From contig OX419761.1 in assembly GCA_948567375.1 (NCBI GenBank), positions 48,052,501 through 48,116,500 on the forward strand: a stretch of DNA of 64,000 nucleotides, read 5' to 3'. Shown here one piece after another: positions 1 through 13,855 of the stretch; position 1 is the stretch's first letter; every line of letters starts with the position of its first letter. The position numbers and the translations under genes were made by a program. This DNA is from Lunularia cruciata (taxonomy: Eukaryota > Streptophyta > Marchantiopsida > Lunulariales > Lunulariaceae). The notes beneath the pieces were generated by a model. The model had not been told where the DNA came from. It did no database searches and saw nothing but the letters and a program-made list of their open reading frames with translations.

Positions 1-3000
1 ACAGGCAATACTACTAGGTCGGTCTAGGGGCAACTTACATTACTTTAGGATGTCCACCTGCTTATGATCAAACGGAAGACTAGACCATCGGATTTTTGAT
101 AAGCCACAACTGGAGACGCTGGTTAGGCAGTATGGAAGACGCATTTCGGTCTGTCCAGAAAGGACGCCGGTTGTGCAGGCTTTAATATGGAAAGTCCAAA
201 AAGTGGTCAAAAACTTGGTTCGTATAGTACTCACCTCCCCTCTTTGCATTTGCGACTTCGGATCAACAAGACGTTTGGACATTGTCGAATCATCAAATAA
301 TCAATCAATTAACGGGAACCGACTACTAGTACTGTTCCTGCTGCGGTAGTTACTAGTGGCCAGGCAATTCGTTGCATGAAACTCCCTGACCGGGGGTTGG
401 AGTGGGGGAGTGGTTGAAGGTGTTGTGGTACATGGAACCAGGAAATGATTGGGAGGTTGTACACTATGTTCTCGGGCTTCATGGAACATTCATCACGTTG
501 CGATCGAGTCTACCTGTTATAACAAGTTTATTGGGCCCAGGTGCACAGCAACATGCGAGTTGCAGCCTACGTTATTATCTCTCCCTCGCTCAGCAGCTCT
601 TAACTCCGGCATGTAGAGTCCAAGCAGGCCAGGGAGTCATACTTGGCAACTGACAATCGATGACTGCCATTGTCGCCAGACGATAGATTACACCTCGAGC
701 TTGCAGGTGTTGTGTTGTTTCGTTCACTGTAGAGTAGGCGTATTGTTGCATTGAATTTCGACCACTGCACTTGCGCTCATGACCACAAACGCTATTATTT
801 CTGCAACTCTCTCTCTCTCCTGCTTGATTTCGTCTGATGAATTTGCTGACTCGAGGCACCCCAATGACTGGAGTTGGTGAAATCCCATTTCTACTTCCTC
901 ACTTGTCACCGTCGGGCAAGTTGGAAGTTTCAAGCACAGATCCCGCCGGCTGCCAAACATCAACAGTGGAACCAACGAACCTTCTTAATGTAAATTGGTC
1001 AATTGAGAAGTTCTTCAATTGTATCCTTCGTACGGAGATTCAGAATACTGACAGATGAGTAAAAACTCGAAGTCAGTACAGAGTTTGACATCCATCGCAA
1101 ACATAGAATGAGCTCATTATAAATCCCAGGTGCGACTGAGAAACAAAAGTTGCGTGTAAAAACACGGAAGTACAGTACTGCAATACGGACCATTACAGTA
1201 ATACTAAAGTTACACTAAATCCATTCCTGTGTGAATTTCTATCACTACCATAAATTCAGATAGCATATTCTCCAAAATAATGATAACAGTACCCACGGGT
1301 GCTATAACTGCGTACACCTTGGCTGAGAACGGGAGCCTAAAGAAAGCAACAAGATCTACGCAAGGATCTCAAGGACCTCTATGCAACTGCACGGTCCATA
1401 GTTTCTCTACTCAAAGAACGACTTGGCGTGCCACAATAGCCCAGTAGAACTTGGATATTATTAGAGTCGCTAAAGACTAGAGGTTGGAACGTCCGATGAG
1501 CCATCGTAGAAGGTATACCTCTCACCTTTCAAGGTTATTAGGATGGTGCTTGATTGTCAAGGCTGTGGACGTCCTACCAGTAGCATATTACTCATGTCAC
1601 ATCAGTGCCAATTAGGAAGGGAATGTACGAGTAGGGTTATGTGATATTCTATCTCACACGCCTCCAGACTTCTGTACTTGGTTGCGATTCTGAAGGTCCG
1701 GAGGTCTATAAGGTTGTAGCTCCCTTACTCATAGATCTTGTTCGAGTGAATCAAATCACTGTATTCTCTTCTAAACTGACTTTATATCACCACCGCTCCC
1801 AGATAAGGGGCTCTTTCTTCTCCATGTGTACAGAATTTTCTGTGTATCAGCCGCACATGTACGCCCTTTGCTATCAGTAAATCGAAAACCACGTAACCTG
1901 ATTAGACAGAACACGGTTAGACAGCAGATGATTAGTATTGTCTTTGACAATGGTTTGTTTGCTTGGTGGAGGAAACTATTTCTGCTAAATGTGAATGAAG
2001 TCGTTTTCCACATGTGTGAAGAAAAGATTCAAAGTATCTACAGAACAAGGTTTTCCTGAGGTAGTAGATGTTAGTGAGCCTTTTGCGGACATACACTGCA
2101 GCACTCTTTCCTTTCCACTTGCGGATATACTCTCACTTTAGCTTTCTACTTTTAACTTCCTCTTTGCTCTGGAGAGCATCCTCTCTAATGTTCAAGCACA
2201 TACAGAGTACTCATCTAGTACATTTACAAACTTATTCTCGTTCGTTTGTTATCGAGTCCAACTTGATTCCAGATCTGGCCGTGAACCCATTAACCACGGA
2301 ATCATGTTCCACGGATGCCAAATTGTCTTACAACGAAGGTTCATCGTATACCGGGCTTAATAACCATGTGATCCGATCTTAGGTTTTTATCATCAACTTG
2401 GGGCAGGATATCGTGGTGGTTTTCCATTTGGGTATAGCACAGCACATTGTGACTAGGGGTTGTGCTCAGACATCACGCGCCCACTCTGAATATATATGCA
2501 ATTGCAGAAAAAGAGTTACATTAACTCAGGTTTGGTTCTCTAATCTATTCATCACGGGATTCATCAGTCTACAGTTTACTGAATCGGTTGTCAATGAAGA
2601 AGGGTGTGTCGCCGTCGCAGCAGAGTTTCATCCCTTTCGACATGGAAAGTAAACGGGATTTTCGGGCTCGCAATCGATTTCTGAGATATGACATCCCGAT
2701 TACTATCTGAACTGCGATCAGGCTCAGATGTGGATCTCCAAACCGGAGGGACAAGAGAGACAGCAGACCTCAGGATTGTTCAGGAGGACGGTTTCTCTGG
2801 ATTTTGAATGCATTGACCCGGAGATGCTCGGGTGTAGTTCCCTAAGTGGTTATGGGTGAACATTAGCGACAAGGACTTAAACCATCGACCTGGGAATATG
2901 CGCGCAAATATCACCTCACGAAGCAATCTGAATTCCAGCCGCTCGAGTAAATCTTGTACTGTCCCAGCCCGATCTCTCGGACGAACCCATGTAGTTCACT

Positions 3001-3560
3001 CGAGGACAAAAATCTAAGACAAACTACAGTGATTCCGTCGACAATGAAACCTGAAAGGCAATCCAGCCAGCCTTGGATTCGAGCGCCGTCTCACTCGCGA
3101 GCAGTGCTACTGATTCATTGAGGATTATTGGCAGTTGAGCACAATTTGAAGTCACCGAGTAAGCAAAACTGTTTCAAGTATAAACGTATGGACAATATCT
3201 GAGGCGAAACGTTGCCAATATACTACTATATGAGCCAAATTGAAAATCTTTTGATTGAGCTATCAAATTGAGCGATTTTGTAGCTCAATCGATCTGGTAG
3301 CTTATTTGCTTCTCGACAATGAGCTTGACAGTGTGTCTCAAACAGATATTCAAAATTCCCTATTTCAAAAGTTGAAATGAGATTTTGACGTTTACTTGGA
3401 CTATTTTGAAATCTTGGGAGCCTGGAATTGGTGAAATGGATCATGTTACTGTGTGAATGGTTCTCTTGAGCTTGACAACAGAGCCATTCACGTTAATGGT
3501 GGAAGATTATTCAAGGATGATCAAGTTACTTCAATGCAATAGAAGGACTGAATCATTTAC
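1..3560. other. Intergenic DNA, no gene recognised
   Basis: I see no reading frame here that resembles a known protein, no convincing exon chain and no repeat family shared with the retrotransposon island. Open frames are short and scattered on both strands. Base composition is mixed, unlike the AT-rich island further right. It may hold distal regulatory sequence or untranslated exons of a neighbouring gene. Confidence 0.5.
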
Positions 3561-3899
3561 ACTAGTCAAGCAAGCGAACTCCAGGTGGTGGGATGGGCGT
3601 ACCGCAATCTGGTAGTTTCCGTGTCAGTTGTCCGAGGTAAGGGAAGCGGTGCACGTGCATAGACGGCCGTCTGTTAGATACGGTCGGAGATGTAGAAAAA
3701 TAGTGGAGGAGGACGAGGAACGGAGGCCAGGTCGGATCACGTCGGGAAGGGAAGGCGGAAATAAGAACAGTACAACGGCTTCCCGGCAGGAAGCCGGAAA
3801 GCGTGGGGGATCGTGAAGGGAAGGACAGGGTGGAATGGACGGGTCGGAGGATCGGGGGAGCCACATAGGCTTGGAGTATGCATTGGCCCGGAATGAGAT

Positions 3900-4724
3900 T
3901 GAATGTCGTGCTGTGCTGCTCTCTGTGAGGCTCTTGCTGGCTGGCTGGCTTTGACTGCTGCTTTTTCTCTTGCATCTTCCTCATCAACTTCTGGATCTGC
4001 TGCTTCTTCTTCTTGTCTAAATTTTCCTCCATCTTGGCTGCGATCCGTCGTCGTCTTTGTGCCTGGCCTGCTTGCGCGTAGTAGGAAGAGGATCTCGTGC
4101 TGATTTGATATCATGCGGAGATTAATATCGTCTTGATTGCGGCTCAATTGAAGTAGGTCCGTCCTGGAATTGAGTGGAATGACGAGTTGTATGATATATA
4201 TGGTCCACGGAGCTGAAGAGTGTAGAATCATAAATTGACGATCTGCTCGAAGTATATACATTACTGTGTGTACATAACGACGGTCTGATTCCTTTACTAC
4301 TACACTTATTGTGTTTTTCGCTCGTCATTTGATCAATCAAAATATCATAGGATCATCTTTCTGGTAGCATTCTCGTTTCTTTCTTTCACTTTAGTACCGC
4401 CGTCTGTTTTCTGTCTGTCTGTCTGGCTGTCTCCGCTTCTTTTCCGTTTTCTGGTTCACAAGGATGCAATGCAGCCGAGTACGTTCGCCCGCAACTACTC
4501 GGTGAAGCCTCCAGACGCAGATTGCACATGTGCTGTCTGTCGCCTGGAATGTCTGTCTCAAGAAGTCTGCTTCTGTTTCCGAATTCCCGATCCTGTGATT
4601 GTTCCTGTTTAATGATGTCGATTTTCGTGCTGTGCATCTTTTTTGAGGTACATTTGTAATCACGAAAGATATGAGAGTCTTCTCTTCTCTTCAAGTCTAT
4701 TTTTTTTATTTTCTTCTTTTCCAG
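3900..4724 (+). promoter_or_regulatory. Probable 5' leader with a leader intron upstream of the 4,726 gene
   Basis: The plus strand is rich in CT tracts and CTG/CTT repeats, typical of plant 5' untranslated leaders. A strong polypyrimidine tract followed by CAG ends at 4,724, one base before the ATG at 4,726, so an intron probably separates most of the leader from the coding exon. An ATG at 3,903 opens a 66-codon frame that may be an upstream reading frame. The minus-strand frames here are low-complexity Lys/Gln-rich and are probably not genes. The transcription start and the donor site are not determined. Confidence 0.35.
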
Positions 4725-4725
4725 A

Positions 4726-7700
4726 ATGGCAGGTTGCTTCATTATAGGAGAGTTACCTGAAGAGCTTCGAATAATAGGCAATCATGATGTACCGGACCCT
4801 GTCATTATGTCCTGCCTGTCTCAAATGCAGCTTACTGATCACTGTTACGGGATATCCACATCCTGGGTAACTTCGAGGGCTGCGAATGATCGGTCTTCTC
4901 CGCATTCCTGTGTTCGTGCAGGCCAGTTTCCGCGACATGAGCACGGACCTCCAGTTCCTGGTGATCGAGATTTCAGACAAGAAGCCGACTCCTTATTCTC
5001 CAACGCTGTTTTAGCAACAGAACTACAAGAATTAAAGAAGATGTTGCGAATCATGGGAGAAACTAAGGAGGAGCTTCGTGGTTCCCTGAACGGGCCAGGA
5101 AGTTTCAAGAAGAGGAATGCACACGCAGACGAGGAGGACGATTGCGGCAAACTGTTCAGTGAATGGAGGTTGGTCGGGAGGACATTGCGCCCGATAGACA
5201 ACAATGTGGTGGCTGGTGGAGATTCATTCAAGCCTTCCACTGTCATCTCACAGAACATCAAGGGTGAGAATCAGTTTTTAGAGCCCTTCGTTGCCTACCC
5301 TGCCAATGAGAACTCCAAAGGCGATCATCCCCAATTTTACGAGCCGCTGGTCCCTTACGCTACAAATGAGCCCTCGGAGCCGGCCACGAAAGCTTCCCAA
5401 GGCGGAGATTCATACAAGTCAGCAGCCTCTTTAAACCCTGCAATTACCAAGAAGGTTTTTGGGCCACCAGTCACCACCGAGCTACTCCCGGATTCGGCAA
5501 AATCCGTAGTGGTTGGCGATTCAATGAAGCCGCTGTCCTCGTTGGTGTCACACCAAAACAAGGTCAATCCGGCGAATGAAATTCCACATTCAATAACAAA
5601 ACCATGTAAAGTGGAAGAAAGGCCTAAAAACACGGACACATGTCATGTTCACTCCATCGACGCGAGTCCGTCTGTCGCCTGTGTTACGTCGCAAACCAGA
5701 AAGGAAAGTCCCAATTTAATCGAAGAAAGAGCCACTGTTTTGCGGGTGACGAGAGGTTCTGCTAGCGGTGAAGAAGATACAAGCTCTTCCGACAGTGCAA
5801 CTTCTTCCTTCGATAGTCTGACTGATCTAGACAGCGCCAGCGACCTAGAAGTTAAGGAAGTTGATCAAAAGACTGTTTCAAGAGACAAAAGCTCGGCAGA
5901 TTGGATGAATAGAGATAAATCTCCAGAAACTCTGCGTGAGGAACGCATACTCGAGGCTGCGATCAAAGCTGGAGCGTCTTACTTTCATGACGGTGTGGTG
6001 TACCGAGAAAATCTGATTTACGATATGCTTAGATCTCCAAGTTCAGAGAAGCAGGAGGACATTCTGGAATCTAATCATGATTTGGAAGAATTTCAAAAGC
6101 CTGTGCCGCGGAAGAAGTCCTACAATCCCGAGCTGTTTTCACTTTCTAATGACCATTTCTTGGAGGCTTTTGAAAGGACCCTTGCAGAGTTGGATCCTAG
6201 AGACACCATTGATCAGGAAACTTTTGCAAGTGTAACCAGGCATTCGGCAGAACCTGAACCAGTCTTTCATGAGTTCAACTTTGCGAGCCTTGCAAAGTTC
6301 CGTATAGAAGACGAGACTTTGCTGGACCTCAATTCCTCAACCTCTAATCTTCCCGACCCCATAGCAACTACTGCCACAACAGATCGGGACGCTTCTGGTC
6401 TTCTTGCCAAGCTCGATGGCCCCATTCATGTGCCTGCATATAGTGTGGATGAGGTAAATCAGTTCTCTCTGGAAGAAGAAGCCCTGTGCGACGGCGCAGA
6501 AGGTTTTCTTCTCAAAGATAAAGCCTTGCGTGAGAAAGCAGATCAATTCTTTCTTGAGGGAAAAGAGGTTAGGCAGTTTCTACTAGATGAAGAATTAGCG
6601 CGCGGTGGTGCAGCAGAAGAGACGAGTCAATTCGTACTTGAAGAGGAAGCCTTGCGGGAGGAGGATCAGTCCAAAATCAGCGCGCTTGCCCCGGCTACAC
6701 CAGATCCAGTAGTGGAAGTGAAATCTACAAATCTAAAGGAGAAGAGGGACGCAACCAGTGGTCGTGCAATTGAGCTCAATCAAATGAAAATTGCACGAGA
6801 ATCGAACTTGTTGATTACTAGTGCTATTGCGCATACGAATTCAGTAGCAGGCGATGAAGAGCAAGTTACCGTGGGTGTTGCACCCTCACGCGACGAGTGT
6901 GGTTTAGCTCCTCCCAAAACAGAGGCTGGGGCCGTCCGTCTGATTGTCTCTTACGATGTTCATGAAGGCACAGCAGATATCTATCAGGAACAGCTAAAAC
7001 AACGCCGTTCTGCAGAGCAAGCAGGCAGGGGGGCTAGATCGAGCGCTGCTATTCTTGCTCCAGTTAATCATCGCAGTAATCTGAGCAGACCAGGCTCTTT
7101 CAGCTTGGCAGAGCTGAATGAAGGCCATTTTGCAGCAGATACAGATCGAGGATTCGCTGGTCACCTTGAGCCTCTCAACGACCGGAGCAATTTTCCGACT
7201 GAAAATGCAGACGATCTAAATCAACGCACTCGCCCACGACCGAAAACCATCACAGACTTCTTCAATCCCTCAGAGATGACGCTCAGGCGGCCGAGTACCA
7301 TCGAACCGAGAAAGAAGGATAAACAAGAAATTAAGAGCAATCTACGCACATCGGTTGTTGCAGATTGCCCGGCAGATATAAGGTTTGCACTTCCTCCACC
7401 AAGTTCTCGCACTTCTTCACGTCGTCATAGTCTGTCGGAGAAGAGTCTGGAAATTGCTGGTCTTGCTTTGACTCCAATCAAAGTGCCTAGCCGAGAGCGG
7501 GTATGTTCTATACATGGAATGTGGGACCAAACCTCGGGCTCGTGCACACTCTGTTCTCAAGCGGCCAGAAGGAGAGGAGGTGAAAGCAGAGTATTCGGGG
7601 CCGCTGGAAGCAAGAGTCCACAGCTGGAGAGTGCAACTCTCAGAAGGAGTGGAGATGCCGCCAGTCCTTTTGGAACGCCTAGTAGCCAAAGTCCATACAA

Positions 7701-8587
7701 AGTTCATACTGGCTTTCTCAAAAAGGGTGGCGGAGGAAGTCCTGCTGGAACCGCAGCTGGTGCCAAGGCTCCACAGACTCCACAAAGCACAACTTCGAGT
7801 GGATCCGAGGCATCTCCAAAGGACAACCCTTTCAAGAGAAACACTGGCATTTATTCGTCTCTTGTTCCACGTGAGAAGAAAAACGGTGATGGCTCAAGTG
7901 TACTATTCAACACCTCCCGCCTCTCAACCTCTATGAATTTGCCTCCTTCAAGCCGGATGTCGACATCGGTAAATTTACCTTCTGCAAGTGAGCGATCAAG
8001 CAACCAACGTCAGAGTTCTTCACGACCGAGCACTGAAACTACACAATCGTTCGGTAAGTCTGTCAACTCATCCCTTTGAGCAACAAAGCTTCATCCTACC
8101 TGAGCAACAAAGGTTCGTCTATATTCAAGAGGTTTTGGAACAGCGTCTTTGCTTTCGACAAGTTATCTGGTATTTGAAATTTCATTTCATGGGCTACTGA
8201 ATATCGTTGTGGGCTTTACAAGCGAAGCATTATTTGCCTGCAAGGACATTTTGCGTTTTTCCTTGTTGTTTTGACTTTGCAATTGGCGTCTTGGGTATAT
8301 CCATCCTGTTAACAGTTTCAACAAACATTGGGATAAATCGACTGGGGATTTGGTAATATGTCATGCTATTCAATCTGGGTGTTTTTTCCTCCAATGCAGG
8401 CTCACACAAACAAAGTTCCCCTCAAGACATCAAAAAGGCATCTAATCTATCCACCTCAAAGCCATCCTTCAGTACACCCACAACGGTGGGAAGGTCGCGG
8501 ACTATATCCACGCCGGCGACGAAAGAGAAGCTAACTCTTGGAGCAGCTCGTAGGACCCAGTCAGTAAAAGAGCGTTCAACAAGATAA
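4726..8587 (+). CDS. Uncharacterised 1,171-aa Ser-rich protein with a small Cys/His cluster
   Basis: Two coding exons, 4,726-8,053 and 8,400-8,587, join across a GT-AG intron (donor GTAAGT, acceptor TGCAG) in a single frame ending in TAA. I do not recognise the family. The N-terminal half is acidic and probably largely disordered. Residues ~579-648 contain four imperfect 17-20-residue repeats built around an F-LEEEAL-like core. Residues 927-943 form a C-x2-H-x9-C-x2-C cluster (C927, H930, C940, C943) that could bind one zinc ion. The C-terminal ~200 residues are basic and rich in Ser, Thr and Pro, with a short duplicated motif (RLSTSMNLP / RMSTSVNLP). Such basic Ser-rich tails occur in microtubule-associated and nuclear proteins, but that is only a suggestion. 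The ATG is the first in frame and lies one base after a splice-acceptor-like CAG. The exon structure is well supported; the function is unknown. Confidence 0.8.
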
Positions 8588-11500
8588 TTGTCAAGTAAGG
8601 TGTCCTGCACATCCTGCAGTCGTTCATGATTGATGACGAACGGGGCTAAGAGTGCTGTTTCGGTAGATGTCTCTTCTCGCTGTTATGTGCGATTAGGCTA
8701 CAAACGCTTATATGGATACAGACGTATAAGTTCGTGTCTCTTTCTTATAGATCGGGGAAAGTTATACTCCATATCTACTCCATATCGAGGATCGCTAACA
8801 TTTTTACCTGTGTATATCACGTTGCGCAGCGTCTTTGAAGACACCGTGATCCAGCGGGCAACCATCTCACCGCAGTACCAACCCGATACAGTGGCGCTGA
8901 GCATATGATCTCAGGCAGCTTCCAGAGGATTTGTGTAAAATAAGTACGGGTTACAGACCCTTATAGCTGTAGTTCTCTGCGTGAGTTGAAGGTTTGGTTC
9001 TCTACCGGCTCGTAGTACATCTACACTGTAAAAGGTTTATTGCACTCTTCATTCCGCATGACATAAACCCACCAACTGAATCAACAGTTTGTAAATTTTT
9101 TGGTGTTGTCTGAGCATATTGGTCCTCCAACGGTTCTCATCTCAGCCTGTACAGGAAGTATTACCGTTCCAAGCTTCAGCACTTGCAGTGGTTTCATTCA
9201 AAGACATATGTAGCCAGCACCACACACAAACGGGGTCATTGATTCAAAGCCAAGCCTCCTACTCATGGTTTGACCCGTGTGGACTAACTCGTCCAGTATA
9301 CTTTCCATCCAAGCGCAGACGGGTGCGAGACGCAGAGGTCATGCTCTTGTTAAAGATAAGAGCATGATCAGCGCTCTTGGGATGACTCCAACAAGATGTC
9401 TTCGAGTCTCTTAAAGCTACTACTCAGGTGCCGCTTGCTATAGCAGGTGATACATCTCAGCTGGAAACTCAGTGTTAACCTGGAGACGTCTTGAAGACGG
9501 TGATTAAATTTCCTTACTTCGCGAAGGTCTTGCCAGCGCTCGCAAGTTCAAATACGAACGAGTGTTTGCATCCCCAAGCATGTGAAATGTGATTAGGTTC
9601 AAAAGATTAGACAAAATGTTTTGTTAAATAGTTTTTCTGAGTATGGTAAGTTTTAGTCTTTCATGATCCGGTGTACTACGAGTACAAATACTGGGTCTGA
9701 GGGTTATTGTTTCATTTTCCTGCACATTAGAGACTGTGCTGAGAATACTCCAGTGTTCAGGCACCTTTAGATGGCCACGTATGTTCATCCACTGACATTG
9801 ATTCTTTCAGTACAGCTTATGCTGCTGCCAGTGCATAATGCACCAACAAAGACGATGACTCCAAATTGGAGCAATGTGGCAGGTATCTACCATTACAGGA
9901 CAGAAAAGGTCATCGCGTACTGCACATATTCAAAATGCTGTTGCCCATTTATCAGTTGTGGTTGTTCATAAAGTACACTAGGATGTCACTTGTTGCTAGT
10001 GCAGAATTAGCTAAATTTACACACTCTGGCAAAGCAATCCTCCAGATGTGAAGAAGTTTCAAGGACTTCGGGCTGCAGTTTTGAATAGAGAAGCGAGGAA
10101 GCTTTTTCCTTTCTATTTGATGGGCCAATGGTTTGATGGTCTGATTGCGTGATTTTTATTTGCTCATTGAGATTAAAACCTTTGTGAGGCGACTCCAGAA
10201 GGTTTTTAGATCTTGCCAACTTTGCCATGAAGTTTAATTTGACTGGTAGACGCCCCCAGATCTCGCACTTTCTTCCATTGTTGATATATATATTGTGGTT
10301 ATGTTTTTGGCATTCCCTGGAACAGAGTATCTTCTTTCCTGCAGCTATGTGGCCCTTCCTAACCTCGTAAGATCCTACACTGCAATCCCGGTAAGTGTGT
10401 GTATTGCCAACGTAGATGATTAAAAACTCATAACCAAGTAATTCTGTTCAATCTCTTTGGGTCTTCCAGTAAATACCGCTAGTAATTCGATGTCATTGAT
10501 TTGTACGATCTATTCCCTTGAATATCGTTACATATTGTTGATACAGGGACTTTTGTTTGCGTAGAAGGGTCTCATTTTTAACAGGACTTGTAACTCTCAT
10601 TTTTCACATAACTACAACAAACTTGTAAATGAGTACAGAATTCAACAAAACCCTATACGGATGTGATACATCCTAATAGAAAGAGTCGCTCAGGCAATTC
10701 GAATCCTTCAGAGTTAGTTTTACAGTCCAGAGAACAAGGAAGTGTCGGAGTCTTCCTCGAGGTGTATGGGTATCCTTGCACATGGGCTGACCATAACTAA
10801 ACACTAACCTACCTTATCCAAATTTCGAACTTTTAGGTGTCTTGGAGTCCTGAGAGATTTCCATTCTCCTAGGAAGACGTTAGTTTCCATTTCATCTCTG
10901 GAACGGCACTATCACAACTATTCTAGGTAAACTTCTGCAAAAGGAATGCTTTTTAAAAGGAGTAGCCGTCCAAACTAGTGTAAGTTGAAACTCGCGTAAG
11001 GTCAATACTTAAAAGCCTGAACATTATTACTGGCATCAGTACAAGTTGTCATCTGCGCACATGAGAAACATTGTATGCGTCCCACCTGTTTTCGTAATTT
11101 TAAGTTCTAATATTGCAGTGGAAGGCCCGACGACGCGTATAGTAGTCGAGTATACGTGTACCCGTATGCACGAAAGAGCTAGGGATGTTGAGACCACATG
11201 GATACAATGCACCTAAGGGGCTTCCCACATTGGTGGGGTGGGGGTTGTTCCAATTAGACTGGTAAGAGATTCCTTATAACTTTAATGTAATCCGTTCTTT
11301 TTCAAAGCAGATCTTCTCTACTCGGTGTGCTGCTAAAACTGACGGCACACCCCAGTCAGTCATAGCTGCAAGACAGTTCATTTTTCCAGTAAAGAACACC
11401 CTCAATATTCAATTCAGAAACGTGTTCTGGGTAACTTCTAAATTAAAATCGACGAAGGAAGAAAAACTTTCTTTACTTTTGTATTTATTTGAACTTCAGA

Positions 11501-12384
11501 CTCTACCCTACTTTTCTCTGTAGTTATGCCTTGTTGAACCACAAGGAGGCCTGACCCTCTTTGGCCCCGTCCACGTGGTGGACTTGCGGTTGCTCAACGT
11601 AATCTAGAACACATTAGGTAATATATCCTCGATAATTATAGCATAGCACTCATGAGTTTTCGAGCAGAAACTCTTGCACAGCTACTTCGGCACGAAATTG
11701 AATGTGCATTCGTGGAGGTTTGCTATGGATACTTTCTGCTTTCTTCAGTCGTTTGGTATTTTAGAACTCAAACGTCCATAGCGTTTGCTATATATCTGGT
11801 AGAATATATATCTGGTAGAATAGGGCGCCTCGCTTGGAAAAAATATGGTTAATTACGCAGTTAGGCAGGTCCGGAAAAAAAAAGAGGTGTCCCACAAATC
11901 CAGATTGCTGCAATTCTTGAAACATCAGTAGAAAACCATTCTGATGATATGGGACATTTTATTATTTTTTGGAACAAAATCACGGTAGGGTTTTGGGACA
12001 AAAGGATTTAAGAGTCATGGTTGCAAACTTAACAATAAATGTAATTATTACATGTGGTTTTGTAAATAATGGGCATGTGGAAGCAAGGGGTCTCGGTCCA
12101 CCCCTAATTAATGTTTATCACCTCCCATAAACAATACACAGAGGAAACCCTACAACAATTTCTTTTTCTTGAAAAGAAGGTATGGGATGTTATGTTCACC
12201 CATATGTTCAGAATGTGTACCCTGTGTCCTACCATAAACAAGATCCTAGACCCAATTTTTTTATGTCAAATTGTAGAACCCTAGAACTCTCCAACTGAGA
12301 CACCCTAGTATATCTCTCCAGTACTCTGACGTTTCGCTCCATCGCAGCCAAGATACCATCCGCTCTTCTCCCTTAAACTCCACC
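8588..12384. other. Intergenic DNA, no gene recognised
   Basis: No homologous coding region was recognised. Short items of note are a perfect 10-bp stem hairpin at 9,339-9,367, a small ATG-started frame at 9,771-9,971 (listed separately), and a possible spliced non-coding exon around 10,343-10,390 flanked by CTGCAG and GGTAAGTG. AT content rises towards the right end. Confidence 0.5.
9771..9971 (+). CDS. Doubtful small ORF, Cys-rich secreted-like peptide
   Basis: This ATG-started 66-codon frame has a hydrophobic stretch at residues ~7-20 that could be a signal peptide, and a C-terminal tail with six cysteines (spaced C, CCC, C, C). I know no matching family. A frame of this length is expected by chance in 4 kb of non-coding DNA, and no splice sites or promoter support it. 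Confidence 0.12.
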   Translation: MATYVHPLTLILSVQLMLLPVHNAPTKTMTPNWSNVAGIYHYRTEKVIAYCTYSKCCCPFISCGCS

Positions 12385-12543
12385 CACATTTGTTGATTCA
12401 TTTCATGGTTCCCACACATGATTTCTGCCCTGTCTTCTGATTTGATTTCAGTTCACTGAATCTTTCACATTTGTTGATCTATTTCATGGTTCCTCTACAT
12501 GATTTCTGCCCAGTCTTCTGATTTCAGTTCACTTAATCTTTCA
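12385..12543. repeat. Two-copy tandem repeat, period 81 bp
   Basis: A unit starting CACATTTGTTGAT at 12,385 recurs at 12,466 with a few substitutions and a small deletion, giving two adjacent copies. It is not coding. It lies at the left edge of the AT-rich island. Confidence 0.75.
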
Positions 12544-13855
12544 AATGATGTTGGTTGGTTTTCAATTATGTGGTTGCTACATGCTTTGCTTAGCACTTCT
12601 CGAATAAAGGATGTATATCAGTTCTCTATTGCTATTGATCAGGAAGTATTTATGTTTCGTTTGTGCTTAGCCTTACATTTGATCTGTTAGATCATATGTA
12701 AGGCCTTTTCAATTTTCACTTCATTTTCTTTCCAGCTTTATTACTCATCTTCATTTGCACAATATCATGTTTATATTTCATCCGCACTTCATATGCACCT
12801 ATTGAGTTCTGATCCCCTTTTTTCCAACTGTTTCTGCTCTCATGTCCTAATATCCTCTATAATTAGCATATTTAGTGTGGCCATCAAATGTGAGGATGAT
12901 TTGGCGTCTAGAATCATGAACAATGTTTACTAATAAACTTGGATCCTCAATCAATATGATCGTGTAAGGAGACCGTAATGAAAAACTAAGTTTCAAAGTA
13001 GAGCTTGGTAAATTGAAGAGTACACACTGTGTTAACTACAATAACTAAGTGGATTAACTTATTCAAATTCACAAACATTATTCAACCTTATTCACAAACA
13101 TGCACATTTCAGTATAACGTGAAGTAGTGAATAGATCCAAGTTCATATGCTCCTCATATATGAGTGATGATTGACATTGGTTAGAAAAGACCTATTAGTT
13201 TTCATTTGGAAGCCTTTTTTTCTTTGTAGCTTCCACAAATTACACTCACCTTGAGTAATGTTTTGCTACTATAATGAACACAAATGACATATGAGTGGTT
13301 GTATCCACTTCAAGATGATTTGAGATACGGAGAGATTAGGTCTCTGTTGCAATCAAGCCAAACAAAGAATATGAAAAGAATATACCTTATAATTTCTTTG
13401 TATAAAAAGATGAAAAATGAAGTATATCTATTGTTCTTAGCTGCAAATTGTGCTTTAAGCTGAAAGAAGAGGCTTTCTTACCATTTCTATTGGTACTCTA
13501 ACTTTTATCACTCCTTTGATTTGTCACACTACATTAGAAAGTTGTCTTGTAATTTATAGAAAGAGAATCTAGAACAACATAGAATATTCCAAGTTTTTAT
13601 TTTTCAAGTTTCTTCTCTTAATGATAATATTAGCTCATATGAGTAGTTTGAAATAATGACTTGTAAGTTATATGCATCATTACAAGCTTACACAATAGAT
13701 AACATCTCAAAATCTTGATAACATAAACCATGGATAGTTTTTTACAATTACAAGTTGAAAATTCTCTAAAATAAATATTTTATCCCCTTGAAGTAAAGGG
13801 AATCAATTGAATTACTTTTATATGATTATTATAGTATTATTTAGTAGAAAAGGAA
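12544..13855. other. AT-rich DNA, nothing recognised
   Basis: Strongly AT-rich sequence with no supported coding frame, no LTR-like end and no match to the repeats elsewhere in the window. It is probably decayed transposon or intergenic DNA. Confidence 0.4.

Noticed and set aside
3562-4261. Minus-strand frames with Lys/Gln-rich and Pro-rich stretches
   Set aside because: Low-complexity, no recognised domain, and antisense to what looks like the CT-rich leader of the plus-strand gene at 4,726.
9339-9367. Perfect 10-bp stem hairpin considered as a terminator or microRNA precursor
   Set aside because: Too short for a plant microRNA precursor, and intrinsic terminators do not apply to plant nuclear genes.
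10343-10390. Possible short exon between CTGCAG and GGTAAGTG
   Set aside because: The splice-like ends fit, but no partner exon or reading frame could be connected.
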